From positions 3,100,001 through 3,164,000 of the forward strand of contig OU612068.1 in NCBI GenBank assembly GCA_914767715.1: 64,000 bases of DNA, written 5' to 3'. Shown one piece after another: positions 20,833 through 33,700 of the stretch; the stretch's first letter is position 1; every line of letters starts with the position of its first letter. Origin of the DNA: Membranipora membranacea. Its lineage: Eukaryota; Bryozoa; Gymnolaemata; Cheilostomatida; Membraniporidae. The notes beneath the pieces are model-generated. The model ran no database searches. It was not told where the DNA came from and was given only the letters and a program-made list of their open reading frames with translations. A program made the position numbers and the translations under genes.

Positions 20833-23800
20833 TTATCGATTGTTCAGTAAAATGGTCCCATTGCCAAAATGTGCAGGTTTGTTTAATAATGGCTCAGTTT
20901 CAAATGGCTGACCATCAGTCTGAGAATGACTTTCTTGACAGCATGTTGACTTCTTTGCTGGGATGTCCAAGTCTTCAGTGTCATTTATTGTCTGAAGAAC
21001 ATGTATTGATGAAGCTGTCTTGATGCTGCCATTTGCATTTTGCTTCCTTCTGGTAGGGAATTTAAAGATGAACCTCTGCTGAGATGGATTTGGCATAGAT
21101 GTATCATCTTCATCTAAAAGTTCTGCAGAATCAATGCTATAGTTACTTAAGCTTGATGTGCTTATGTTCCATTTCAGTGGGTACTTCCTCGGAGCTGCTT
21201 TCACTGATATTTTCTTCCCTGAGGCTGCCTGAGCCATATGTTGAGCTGAAACTCTGGCAAGATATCCCACCGCTTTCTTACGTCTCTGCTTACCCCTAAA
21301 CTTACATTTTAGTATTTGCGTGAATGTATACTTGAACTCACGATTCCAAGTCGCGTATATGATAGGGTTTAACATAGAGTTGCAGTAACCTAACCAGAAG
21401 ACTATATCAAACAGCTCGCGTGGTATCGTACACTGAGTGCAGAGAGAGTCTGTAAAAGAGTAGAAACCACAGATATGAAATTATTTCAGACATAACATAC
21501 CTACTGGATCAGTATAATGACATTGAAGGTCAAGGCAAGGTCAAGGTATAAGCGCGCTTATAAAGAATCCGCCTCTATCAAATTTGCAGTGGAACCCAGT
21601 CCAATTCTTGGTACAATACTGTAGCCTTGTCAGGCAGCCGCTGGTTTTGGTGGTTTTGGTTTTTTAAAATCCAAACCAAAAACACCAAAACCAGTGGCAG
21701 CGTGAAAAGGCTAACAATACTGATATAGAATCAAAGCCAAGGTTTAAAAGAGTGTGAAGTATGACAAAGAAAATATTTGGAGGTTTCATTTGTATCAATC
21801 AATATACCAAGCCTCATAGTTTAGCAGTTCGCAAATTTAAAACCCTAAGAAGCCTGATAGGTTTTGAGTGACCACACAAGTTTCAATGAGTGAGAAATTA
21901 TGATTATTATGATTATGTGTATATATATGCATATATATTAAACAAGGCAGGTAGCAAAAATCAAACTCTTTAGCATCCTTTATTATAATAGCAATTCAGC
22001 AATTTAATTTTGTATGGTCAGTGTTTTATACCAACCGATCCTATCACTTGAAATATTTCTCTCTTCAGCCAGTAAATACGTACCCAGCGGTAAGATGAGA
22101 AAAAATGGACACCAGCACATAAGGAATACTCCCACGACTATTCCGAGAGTCTTAGCAGCTTTCCTCTCTTTATTGAACTTGGCTATCTTAGATCCAAGAA
22201 TCAGTTGCTTGCCAAGACGTTTTAGTTTATTGGTGCCAGTAGGTTTGTTAGGTTTTGGGCTTATACTGTCTAGACTGTCCGTCGATGCACGGATTAGGTC
22301 AGGGAAAGGTTCTTCTGAGAGCTGCCGATTTAAAGGAGATACTGGAGCAGATAAGGGTAGATCTACTGAGTGCTGCCGTTCTATTGTAGCAGACGTAAAA
22401 GAAGTCTGAGACGACTGTGAATATAGGTTTTTCCTGGAGACAGCGCGCAAAGTCATAGCAGGTATATGAGTGCCATTTGGGGAGTTTTTTACTTTTGAAG
22501 TTTTAAAGCCAGTCTTGAGGAACTCCGCTTGGACTTTTGCCTCTTTGTATATTTTGCTATATATGCCGATGATTACCATTGCTGGTATGTAAAAGCTTAT
22601 CAGAGAACTAAATATTACATATCCAGCTTCATCAGCGACATTGCAGATATTTGGATCTGTCTTTTTGTCCCTCCATCCTATGAGAGGGCCAAGTGAGATT
22701 GCAAACGACAACACCCATATGCTGACTATTATCCCGATGGTTCTCTTGCTAGACATTATATTCTACAAGATAAAAAAAGATGCAGTTAAATTAAAGATAT
22801 AATGCAAAATTTGATTTTGAAGCCTGCATTTGCATTTGGGTATTTACAAATTACTTATACTAGCTGAACAGGTTTATTCCTGTGACGTTGTGATACTGAT
22901 ATTGAGAGATGGCAACCTGGTGTATGAAGGTCTACTATCACAAAGTGTTTAACTGGTACCCAGTAGCAATGCATACGTAGCAATGAAAGTTTTGGGACTC
23001 AAAAGTTATGATTGGATCTCCGCTCAGAGGGGTTCAGATTTTAGAAGGGATAAATTAAACTAGTTTGTGGATTTCATTAAATAACAACGTACACAAAAGA
23101 GCACATATTTTGCAGGTTTTGAGGAAGAGATCCCTTGGTACATTTTACTATTATCCAGTATTAATTTTAAGAACTATTTGTCCAGGTATTGTATAACGCT
23201 CAATTAAGTGGCAGTCAAAATAAAAAGAAACAAGATTAAAATCAACTTGCATTCAACTACCACAGCGTAATAACTTTGTAGTTGTTTATCTATAAATGCT
23301 GACCTTACAGAGTGTTGCGTACTTTTAATATTTGGGACATGATTGGCAGTTTACAATGATCACTCTCAGTTTTTTGACACGTTATGATTGAATGCGTTTG
23401 AGTACTGATGGTGCATGACCTCTGAACTCCATTTAGTGTAAGGAAGAAGGCGGGGGGGGGGGGGGTTTAAGATTAGAGAATTGAACCCCATGCATCATTC
23501 AACACTACGGTGACTCTATGTTGTTCGGTGTAATGTAGTGTCTATAACGAGATATCAGCAGTACCAATACAGCTGGTATTTTGTTAGATTTCATTCATCT
23601 TAGTGCCCACTCATTTCTAGGAAAAAAATATGATGACGTGCAAAGGTTAATTTTATTGCTGACTGGTTCAGTTGTTAAAAAATTGATCACAACTTGCTAT
23701 GAAACTATCTGCCCTATAGCTGACACTGTGCTTTTCAATTTTGGTCCAGCAAGATGGTATCGCTAGTGAAAATCATATGCCAGGAGTCTTTGCATCTTGT

Positions 23801-24600
23801 TTTCATTCATGGCTCTGTTATAAACAATGTCAACTCAATGTGATCTCAGTCACAGTCATTTCTTATACTCTAAATCGCCACATAAGATATGTCTATTTCG
23901 CTTGAAAAAAGTTAGAGATGCAAGAGAGCCCATCGCTCTGGTGGGCTAGGTTCAAGGTCGTCGCAGAACCATTTATGCACCTCACTTTGAAAAATTTCTT
24001 GAAAAAGATGGTGACTCTTGACAGCTACCCAGCTTGAAGATATGACAAGATGGGTGTACATCCAACTCTGGATTGTGGGTAACTTTACTCAAAAATATGA
24101 TTATCAGGAATGTATCTAGGCAAGATCCCCAATGATTGTTCACAGACACAGTTGTGTTACATGCATACCCTGTGTTGCAACGGCCGGGTCACACCAATGT
24201 ATCGATCGATGCTGATCGCACAGAGACTAAGTATAGAAGCCGTACAGCACAAGACATCCACAGCAGCCCATATATCGCAGAATACTGTCCCAAATATCCA
24301 CTGCTGCTCCATCTGCCTGATTGCGGAAAATGGAATCACCAGCGTACCTAAAAACAAGTCTGCTACAGCAAGGCTAACCACGAAATAGTTAGTGGTAGTT
24401 CGTAGCTTTCTGTTGACAAAGACAGCCAGTAGTACAAGAATATTTCCTCCGATGGTCATCAGTACAATCGATTCCAGAGCCACACCAATGAACGCTTTTG
24501 TTGTCGTTGTTGGTATACTTGTGTTGGAGGTGTTTTGTAGAAGCCAGCATGGTGGTGCCGATGTTAAATTTAGACCACTCATATCCGGCCAGGTGCACAT
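20833..24600 (-). CDS. Biogenic amine GPCR, alpha-1-adrenergic/octopamine type
   Basis: Three exons, 24169-24600, 22036-22762 and 20833-21449, give 591 aa; phases 0 and 1 match across the two introns. The seven-helix landmarks are present: N53 (1.50), D81 (2.50), C108 (3.25), D115 (3.32, amine-binding), DRY at 132-134, [14 protein letters not shown] in TM5 with the catechol-contact serines, CWCPFF in TM6 and NPIIY in TM7. The N-terminus has N-glycosylation sequons. Loop 3 is about 120 residues and Ser/Lys-rich; the tail is about 165 residues. TM4-TM5 (ISLGPLIGW, then GYVIFSS) and [11 protein letters not shown] before TM6 are closest to alpha-1 adrenoceptors. The second intron falls after TM6, as in vertebrate ADRA1 genes. 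The ligand could be noradrenaline, octopamine or tyramine. The donor at 22035 (GTTGGT) is weak, but the stronger GTATAA nearby would create a stop. Confidence 0.85.
21620..21718. repeat. Hairpin MITE-like repeat in GPCR intron 2
   Basis: Imperfect inverted repeat with arms of about 40 bp around a short loop. Left arm: CTGGTTTTGGTGGTTTTGG. Right arm: CACCAAAACCAG and outward through GGCAGCGTGAAAAGGCTA. It may be a small palindromic transposon remnant. No target duplication identified. Confidence 0.5.
22763..24168. other. GPCR intron 1
   Basis: 1.4-kb intron between TM3 and TM4 exons. Contains a run of 13 or more G at about 23453-23465. No other feature seen. Confidence 0.6.
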
Positions 24601-26686
24601 GGTGTCTTAGTTGAGCAACAAGGTGAGTTTTACAGCACTTGTGTCCATTTCTGACTGAAAATTGACTAATGCAAGTCTGCAATCTCATTATCCCCAGTAA
24701 TATAGCAAGTAACTACCTGTAATTAATAGAAGAAGTTTAATTCTTGCATTTCAACATTTCAAATTTATTGTCAATTATGAATAGATTTTAAACTTATGAA
24801 TGGTGACAATAAACAATGCAAACAGCAATTTAGGTTCAACTTTTACCCTCAGTTCATGTAGTAAAATAGTGTAGCAGAATTGATTACAAGCTTATTTAAA
24901 AAAAAGTGTAGACCACACAACCAAGGAGTACTCGTCGACATAAAAGATTCAATTGATCTTTGCCAGCTGCCTTTTGTTTTGCCATGTCAAAAACATGAAA
25001 AACATCCCTAATGCATCAAAGGTGCTAACAGAAAAAAAAGTAAATTGGGAGCGGAATCGAGAAAATGCTTCTGACATCGCCCGATTCAAACTCCTATTTA
25101 AAATCTAGATCAGCCCGAACTGAGGTAAAAGTTGTTAGCACGTAATGTTTATAAGCGTCTCAATAGCCACAAACACATAATACAACATATTGTACTATCA
25201 TTTACAAAAATTCTATCCACTGACTGGTCCAGGATGTTGTGCAGGAAAAACTTGGAAATTGCAAGAAGAAAATCTCCACAAGTGTGAAATCTGACTCTGA
25301 ACATGCTTTCTAAACTCCTAAGTTTAAGCTGACCCATTTGCATGGCAGTAATCAAAATTACCTGAGATATCAGCGACACAGCTGCGAGGTAATCTCCTCA
25401 TATCAGCCTCCCCTTGTCAGATTTTCTCTCTCACAAAGCCAGTTGATTAAACAATAAATTTAATTAATTTCCCCATGATTTCAGTTTTCCATCTGAAAAG
25501 TGAGGGTGTTTGGTTTCACGTACAACCCTGGTCTGATTGAAGCTTATAGTTTCCTGCGTGGTCTAAGCTCTCAAAGTAGACTACAGATGGTATTGAAATT
25601 TGAAGTGAATTACATAAGGCAAGTTTATAAATGGCAGAAAATCATTCGCAAGGGGCCACTGATAATAATGAGTTATTGAACTAAATTCCAATGCCTCATG
25701 CGCACAGGGCAACACAACAATTACAAATCTCACTGAAAGTAAGATCACAAATTATTATTTAATATTATTAGGATATAGACTTTAACACTACCGTAATTTG
25801 GTCAGTATGGTAGTAATTATCTATGGCTGACAAGCAAACACCACAGCGAAGAGTTGAGCGTAATAACCGGGTAAGCTTTGCATATCAGATTTCATGCTGT
25901 AACAGCAAAATAATAATTGTATATTGGTCGTGGACCAAATTGATAGACCATACACACACTGCCTGCCACTCTCTAGTTCTGATGAGATAGGCACTACTAT
26001 AATCAAACTAACTTAGATGAAGACATTGGTTACAAGTGAGCGAATTGTATTTCCTGTTTACAGATGAACAAAAACAAAATATCGCAAGTATAAAAAATAT
26101 ATGGAAAGTATGAAAAAGCTATGGGAACTATAAATTTATGGTAAGCCTAGATCGAATGACAGTAATGACCATCACTTAGTACTCTCACATCGATTTGAGA
26201 CCGTTCCATGATCAATCCTTTCTGATGTTGGACATAATATTATTTTCTAATTATGGAAACCTTATATCAGCACCAAATAACATAGCAACAAAACGGCGCA
26301 GGTGTGATAATCAGTAATGCCCTCTCATCCATATCGCAGAAGGCCATTCATGGACTGATGAAAAATCCTGGTATACAGAATAATGATAGAACCCATAGAT
26401 CATGAATGATGAAGTATACTGGATTACACTGTGTGATAATGAGACAGATCACAGCAATGCAGCGTTACCAGCAGCCCAACGCAGCATGATAATTGGGCAA
26501 TATAATAAAGGAGTAATCTTCTCATGTATTGCTGAATGACAACTTCTAAATTGGTATCACTTGGACCAGGGAGTTTGGGACAGCTCCCTGATTGCACCAA
26601 CTTACAATAGAGAGTTTGGAACTGCCTGCTTACAATGTCGCAGTTCTTTCAACCAATTAGACTCAAAGAAACAAAACCCGAAGTGG
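24601..26686. other. Intergenic region between the GPCR and MPHOSPH6
   Basis: Upstream flank of the receptor and 3' flank of MPHOSPH6, both on the minus strand. A receptor 5' UTR exon could lie here but cannot be called. No coding sequence recognised. Confidence 0.4.
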
Positions 26687-28376
26687 TTATCGCTTCTTGT
26701 TCTTTGGTTTGAGCCTCTCTGACATTTTGGTTCCACTTTTCTTATATGGTTTGGTTTCCTCTGATCTGCCTTTGTCCCTTTTTGTTTTGAACTTATTAGC
26801 CATACTTTGTACAGAGGCATATCTGAAATAAATGATATTCTGGAAATCAAACAGTCTTGTTCTACAGAGTGGGCAATCCCCATAAATGAAAGGCCAGAAT
26901 TTACAGCGCATATAATATGTATTTTAATGGAGGCAGGTTTTCAGCTTACATTACAATTACAAAAATACCTTTGCTTGTTTGGACACCAAGAAGACAGAGT
27001 CGTATGCTGTCAAATTTCTTGCTGATCAATATGATTTTCTGACAAAGGATAAAATCTATTGCAGATACATACTTGGTTAGGTGTGAAAAAATTATGAGAA
27101 CTAATGTAATGTAGTTAACTTACTCTTGAGCAAATTGTTGGTCTTCAGCAGTTATTTCTGATTCTGGCTCATCCTCGCCTCTCATTACTCTATTTATTTT
27201 CTGTTATAAAAGAAAAAATGTGATCATAAGGTTACAACTTTATGCTATAGAACGGTAATGTGTAACCCTGATGTTCTTTCTCGAAGAATTGTAAAATTAT
27301 TACAAAGATTGACAGACAGATCAAATCACTTGGATACCCGTAAACATGAAGCACAGGACAAACAACAAGGATTTTAAATACCAGATTTGGTGATAGACTA
27401 TTGCTACCATCTCGTTGATCGATAGATTATTTATCAAAACCACATCATTTGAACCTAAGGTCCATTGGATAAGCAGCATACTCACTTCTATGGCTGGGTT
27501 GAACCCTTTGAAAGACATACGACCGAACGCTAGGTCCTCACACATGCTGTGACTCGGTTGTATATTCAGTTCAAACCTATAACATAAAGTTAAAACTATC
27601 ATTATAACCATATAAGCAACCACTAGGCTGCTGACTGTATGAGACAGTCTATTGGAAGAACACATTTTATAGCATGAATGTGTGCCTAATAGCAAACAAA
27701 CCATGAACTTGTGTCATAAAATTCACCATGACAACTCCAGGCTTACAAATCACGCCAAATCAGTAAAACCTAGGCAAACAACTGTTAGATCAGAAGTTGT
27801 CTATGATTTCTGGAAACTGACCAGTAGCAGTAACTAAGGTGGTTTGGTGTGCTAAAACTGCAGCTTTTCTCTACATTATTGACAGACCTCGATGCACACG
27901 CACAAGATTGGTGAGGGAGGTACGCCCCTACTCACCTATGTCGTTTAGAGTAATCTCGGTCAAGCACCCAGTGTTCAGGATCATCGTCATATTCGTGATC
28001 ATCTTCTTTCTCTGGATCACCTAATACTGTCTTCTTCATAAACTAAAATTAATAAGCAGTCCAGTTATTAAACAATTATAGAGAGATGCAAGTCAAGAAA
28101 TACTAATCAACATTTGATAATCTATTCATCTAACATAACAGATGGCAAGAATATTTCCCTTCTCTCTCTCTCATGACAGCTTACCAAAACTGACAATGGC
28201 GTGTCTCCTGAGCAAGATCCTACATTAAAATGAATCAGGGAAAATTTTTTAGACAGAGTAGTCAGTCAGTAGTGCTGAGACGTATCTTTGAGCTGACCCA
28301 CATATAAACAGACCTTCATCTGAAGCAGATTACTGGACAAAGCTTTCACTGTCACATCTCTCTTTTTAGTTGCCAT
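26687..28376 (-). CDS. MPHOSPH6: M-phase phosphoprotein 6 homologue (nuclear exosome cofactor)
   Basis: Five small exons, 28314-28376, 27936-28042, 27486-27576, 27124-27200 and 26687-26822, join in phase to 157 aa; the human protein is about 160 aa. The start MATKKRDVTVKALSSN runs across the first intron into LLQMKFMKK, like human LLRMKFMQ. Next come PEHWVLD (human EEHWYLD) and the hallmark CEDLAFGRMSFKGFNP (human CEDLLYGRMSFRGFNP). An acidic linker follows, then a Lys/Arg-rich tail ending KPKNKKR. The family binds the MTR4 helicase and the nuclear RNA exosome and helps 3' processing of 5.8S rRNA. All junctions are GT-AG (donors GTCTGT, GTGAGT, GTGAGT, GTAAGT). No damage seen. Confidence 0.93.
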
Positions 28377-30756
28377 ACTTTTCAGGAGACTGAAGACCCT
28401 GTAAAAAACAATAAAATATTGTCATAAAACATTGATAAAATAGCTTGACTGGAAAAATACCTCAAGATGAGGTATTTGTGGTCTATCTCTAATCAAATCC
28501 TTTCTTTAACACTGGACAGGCATATTCTTTTCGTACCGATGATCACTTGAGTGGTGCATCAGGCCATACTGATTGCTTGACTGTTTACAAATTGTTTTCT
28601 TTTTCTTTAACTTATTTGAATTAGACTAATAGTGAAATAATACAATTCCCTACCTCCTCAGCTATGAAATACTCTCTAGTCTAACCCCCCCCCCCCCCTC
28701 CCACACGGATAATGATGGTATATTTATCCAAAAGTGCCCGTGATGTGGACGGTTTGGATTAAGTTGAAGGTAAGGTAAGGTAATGACCTAGAACTTGTAG
28801 ACAACAAGTGTTTTAGTAAATACAATACAGACTACGGTCAGGCAGTGAAGTAGACGGATATATCTGATGCACCACACTGCTTGTCAGACATCACACCGGT
28901 AATCATTACATGATATGTGGTCTGAGCTGTCATTGACCCAACAGTGGTAGCTCTTACATTTTCTTACTTTTCAACTTTATACCGAAATCTAAGTGAACCT
29001 GACTTTAACAAAATTACCGAGATAAGAATCATTATTATATTATTATTATAATCCTGCACCGGGCCTTCAAGGAAAATTCTCCATGCTCCATATATGCTAT
29101 GTGTGTATGTATATATATATATATCAACTCAAGGAGTGAAAGGATCTCTTTCTATTACTCCACTCTGTGACAGTAGTTAAGGAGTCCTTGTCCTTATAAT
29201 ACAAGCCTCATTCCCACCCAGGGGCCAATGCCATATGCATCTGGAGTTACAAAACAAGCAGTATTATACTTTGCCTACTATCATCATCGTTGTAAATCTG
29301 CTTGTCCATCAACATCAAACCAAGGAGTAGCTCCTTGAATTGATCAAACCAATGAACTCCATTGATCAAACCAACCCCAGGCAGTATGAGTATATATGTA
29401 AGAGTATGTATACTGCTTGTAACTCCATATACATATATATGAAAGTGTGGCCTGTCTTGACAAGACAGTAAATACAGGCTAATGATAAATACACATTGAC
29501 ATTCCCTCTAGTCTTTCTCTCTTTCTCCTGTCTGTCCACCAAATAAAAGGTGGTAAGCAGCCCACTGCTGTGTTTAAATGTATTAGGTTTTAATCACAGG
29601 CCTTCCGTAGATGGTGCAAGTCCAGTGGTTGAGGCCCCTTCTTTCTCCGTGGAGAAAAGGTCTACTGTACTTACACCAATTACAGAAGGCCTGTGGTTTT
29701 TTAAATTTTTATGATTCCCCAACAATTAACTCTCATTCTCATGCCTTGATACTCTCTTATCAAAGGAGGAATAATACTGTTAATCTAGCCTTGGTTCTCA
29801 AACCATTGGCGGGTAATAATTGAAAACAACCTGACAAAATAATTTAGTCAACCAAATGGACGCCAGGCTTTTTGTTCTTGTTGAAGCATGAAAAGCTTTT
29901 CATTCATCCCTTCACTCAGCAGTCAGTAATAAATCACCTCAATATAGTTTGAACCTGCCCAGTCCACCAAGTTTTCTCTCATTCAGAAGAGAACCAGTCA
30001 CTGCAAAAGAGGCACAAGATTAATTTCATTTCAAACAGCAGTGTCTGTAAGTAAGTCTAAGTCACCATTAATAAATTTTATTATCATTATTAATCATTAT
30101 TTGTTTATTAATTATTATAATATATATATATATGATAAAGGCTATCTATAAATATTATTTTTAAAATTGTTGAATATAATAGTATATATTAATATTTGCA
30201 AGTCATATATTTATATATCAATGCAGGGAGAATTCCATTCTCCCTGATCAATGCTGTTGTGATTGTGGTATTATTATAATTTATAATTAATATAATAAAA
30301 AGTACAGTCATGATTTTCATTATAATAATAATTTATACAAGTATATATTTTTTTTTTCACAGACATAATCTGGAAGGGACAGATCTCTTTTCATTCCTGG
30401 CTTATTATTATAGATTCTCCTAGCTTCACCCTTCCATTCTCCCTGCTTCACCTTCCTCCCTACTTTTTTAAATTATATATTGTATAACACATTATATTTT
30501 GGATGTGTGTCAAGGACAGTACCAAAACAAAAGATAATGTTAGTTTCCCTGGTGGCGGAGGGATATGGCAAAACGTAAAACGGAGATTTACTAGCTTCTC
30601 TGTGACACCTGTCTTTACTATTGGTGTCTTAGGCTACTCTTTGTTATTATATAACATAGTAAATAGAGCAATAAATTTATGATAAGGACAACAAGGCCTA
30701 CATGTGATACTTATTAATTTTCACTGTTTATTGCAGGTACTTCACAAATCCTAATT
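28377..30756. other. Intergenic region, divergent MPHOSPH6 / ACSBG1 promoters
   Basis: Separates a minus-strand and a plus-strand gene, so both promoters should lie here. Contains a poly-C run near 28686-28701, (TA)n tracts at 29109-29126 and 30118-30135, very AT-rich sequence at 30050-30350, and the palindromic MITE at 29595-29695. No coding frame recognised. Confidence 0.45.
29595..29695. mobile_element. Palindromic MITE, 101 bp
   Basis: Inverted ends CACAGGCCTTCCGTAG and (as complement) TACAGAAGGCCTGTG. Same family as the copy at 37201-37271, with 30 extra central bases. Flanks GTTTTAAT and GTTTTTTAAAT suggest an imperfect target duplication. No coding capacity. Confidence 0.7.
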
Positions 30757-33700
30757 ATGGCAGACGTGGAAACAGCACCTTCACCTGCGGGAGAGCAGGT
30801 TGAGTCTGTGGAAAGCTTTCAAACTGTCGCATCAGATGAGACCCATGAAGTTTCCAGTGATGAACCAAAAGAGAGCGGAGAAGCTGAGCCCGCTACGGAT
30901 GGAAAAACTGAGCCAGCCACCAACGGAAAAACTGAACCAGATGCCAATGGAAAAACTGAGCCAGATACCAATGGAAAAACTGAGCCCGCTTCTAATGGGA
31001 AGGCTGCAACCAACGGAAAGGCCCCGTAAGTAGTTCTTATCAATGATGAATGTCCGTACCAGGAAAGAATGTCAACCTGTGTTTGCAGGCCATGAGCTGC
31101 GTATCAGAAGCATTATGTAGGCCTACTTTTATTTAAGATTTGACTGCATAGGTCTTATCTAGGCCGTCCTAAACTGAGTGGTCCGAAAACTTTATTCAGC
31201 GACATAGGGTTGGTGTTTATGCATTGTAGGTTTTTTGTCTATTTTGTTGGTTTGAGGAGATATAATGATAAATGCCTATCAGTAAATTGTAGCCTTTTTA
31301 CTGATAAGCATGTATTACGTTGTAATTAATCCAATATTCTGAAGATAGCAGGCAAGCTTGCATAGCTATTTGGAGCAGTGGTTATAAATTGAAGCTTATC
31401 CTCTTGGTTATGATTAATGATAGCTGGATAGCCCATGGATTGCCAGGTTTTGGCAGTGTCATGCTCTGATAATTGGAAATCAATGATCGTTTTTGGTTTA
31501 CGACTGGTTATTATATATGAATACAGTCGGACTGAACAATGCCAAGGATGGCAAAGTTAGAGTACAATAGTATAAGAATTTATGAGTTACTATACTGTTT
31601 TATACGGCATGTTGCGCTGCCATACTTGAAGGTTCCTTTTTTAAGGCTGTAAAGGCTGTATTTATTTCCAGTTGTTGACTAGGAAGTTATGTGCAAGTGT
31701 AAGCCAGTGAATTTTCATGACTGAAATTTGGATTTGAATACCTTATTTTTATCGATCCCCTGGACACTATTGTTATGTATTACATGGATAACTTTGATTT
31801 CAATCAAAGACAAGAGCCTTTGTTTTTGTGTAAGGCTGCCCATTGGTAAACAATTACAGTTTCTCAGGCTTAGCTGCTTTATGCTGGTAAGTTATATTTG
31901 TTCTCATAATTACACTATTTGGTTTGCCTATGTTATAAGACCGAGAGGTTTAAATTGTATATGAATAGTTAATACACTTCGTAATGCTGTTCATTTGGCT
32001 CTGGTATCGTAGTTGAGAAACACGTCGCTGCCTGCATAAGCTTAGTACACTTTGAGCCAAGCTAGTTGACCAAACTCTACTCTGCAGATATACTCTATTA
32101 TTACCATGGGGAAGAGAAGGTGAGCATTAAATGAGCCGCAGTCTCCTCCTGCCTACCTGATAACGGTCTGATATTTATTGTTTAGCTTGATTGAAAAGCT
32201 CTCACCATAATCTCATCATCATCATGAGCATAGTAAAATTACCTGCCACTTAGTTATGTTGCAATGCTGGGTCACGCTATCATTAGTCACTTCTAATTTG
32301 AGGGTAGAAGGCATGACTGGCTGAGAATAGGCCGAGTGACTTTCAAAATTGTAGTAAACAATAATTTGCGTCATGACAATTGCAGGGTTGCCCTGAGAAA
32401 TGCCTCCGACGTTTAGGACAAGTTGATAAGCCAGCAAAAATATGTTTGGCGTGAATGAGGTCACTTTTGTTACAATGAAATTACACAGCATTATTAGCAT
32501 TGTTGCAACTTACCTATTGACAGCGTGTTATGTGGCAAATCAAGTAATGCTCAATAACTTGGCTTTTATATGCTATGCTACATTCAGAAATGATAAGTTT
32601 GCAACATATGTCATGATTGTGTATATTGCCCGTCTATGAAATGGTCAGTGAAATAAAATAGATAAAATATAGATTTTGTTGCAACAGGAAAATTTTGTGC
32701 TTCGACATGCTACTAAGAACCTGTTTATTGGTCTTATTGCTATCGCTGTGATTTTAGGTCTAGTGCACGGTACAGGGAGTAAGTTGACTATGAAATTATA
32801 TGTTAGAGGTTGTTAAATAACAAGTAGTGTATCTTTAAAAATTCTAAATTTGATTCTAACCCTAACAATCAAAGTTTTGTTCAAATTTTTTGTTATACAT
32901 GTCACTATTTGTATAAGGATAATCCAGTCTACACCTTTTTAACACAGAAATTCTACCAAACATTCTTTCCTGGTTCACTTTACTACACTGCGAACTTTAC
33001 ACTATGGCGCGAGAGAGGCTAGTCATCACTATAAATATGTTTCCCTTTATTAATTTGAAAACACTTGGCGAGTTGCCAGAAAAGGCTGCTCAACAATAAT
33101 AAACTTCCACTTGGGATTTCTGAATATTAGCGTTGAGGCAATCTAATCAATGATTGCATTAGCACAAACAACAGCGCTACCCGATATGTTATTGTCCGTA
33201 GAACATGCTGCCATATCCATCGAATCTATTGGGTGATGTCATCTTCCTTATTACACATGTGCGTCTTATTATAAACTATACTGCCAACAAATGACCATGT
33301 GGCTTGTATGGCCTGACTAAAACAGCAAATCAACACACATGCTTGTTTACAATCTGAGCATTGATCGATGGGTATCAGTACTTTGGACTGTCACCATATA
33401 CATATACTATCATCGGCTCCACTCGTACTATGAACCTGAGATTGGGAGCCAATGTACAAATGATCAGCCCAGTCCAAGCTGAGGGTAATTATATCTGGAT
33501 GTAGATCAGAAAATGGGATGTAGATTATCTTAGATAGATAGCAGCACCTGCCGACAACGAGTACATAATGTGTTATATAGAGAAGAGGTTTGGTGACTTG
33601 GGTTGCTGTAATCATGTCCAGTTTGCTTGCACTGATAGTGAATGTGTGTTTGTCTATGCACACTCCCACGTGCTGGTTTGCAATGTAAATAAAACCCGTC

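Noticed and set aside
22024-22034. Alternative GPCR exon 2 donor GTATAA
   Set aside because: It would join to exon 3 as TGA, a premature stop, whereas the GTTGGT donor keeps the frame.
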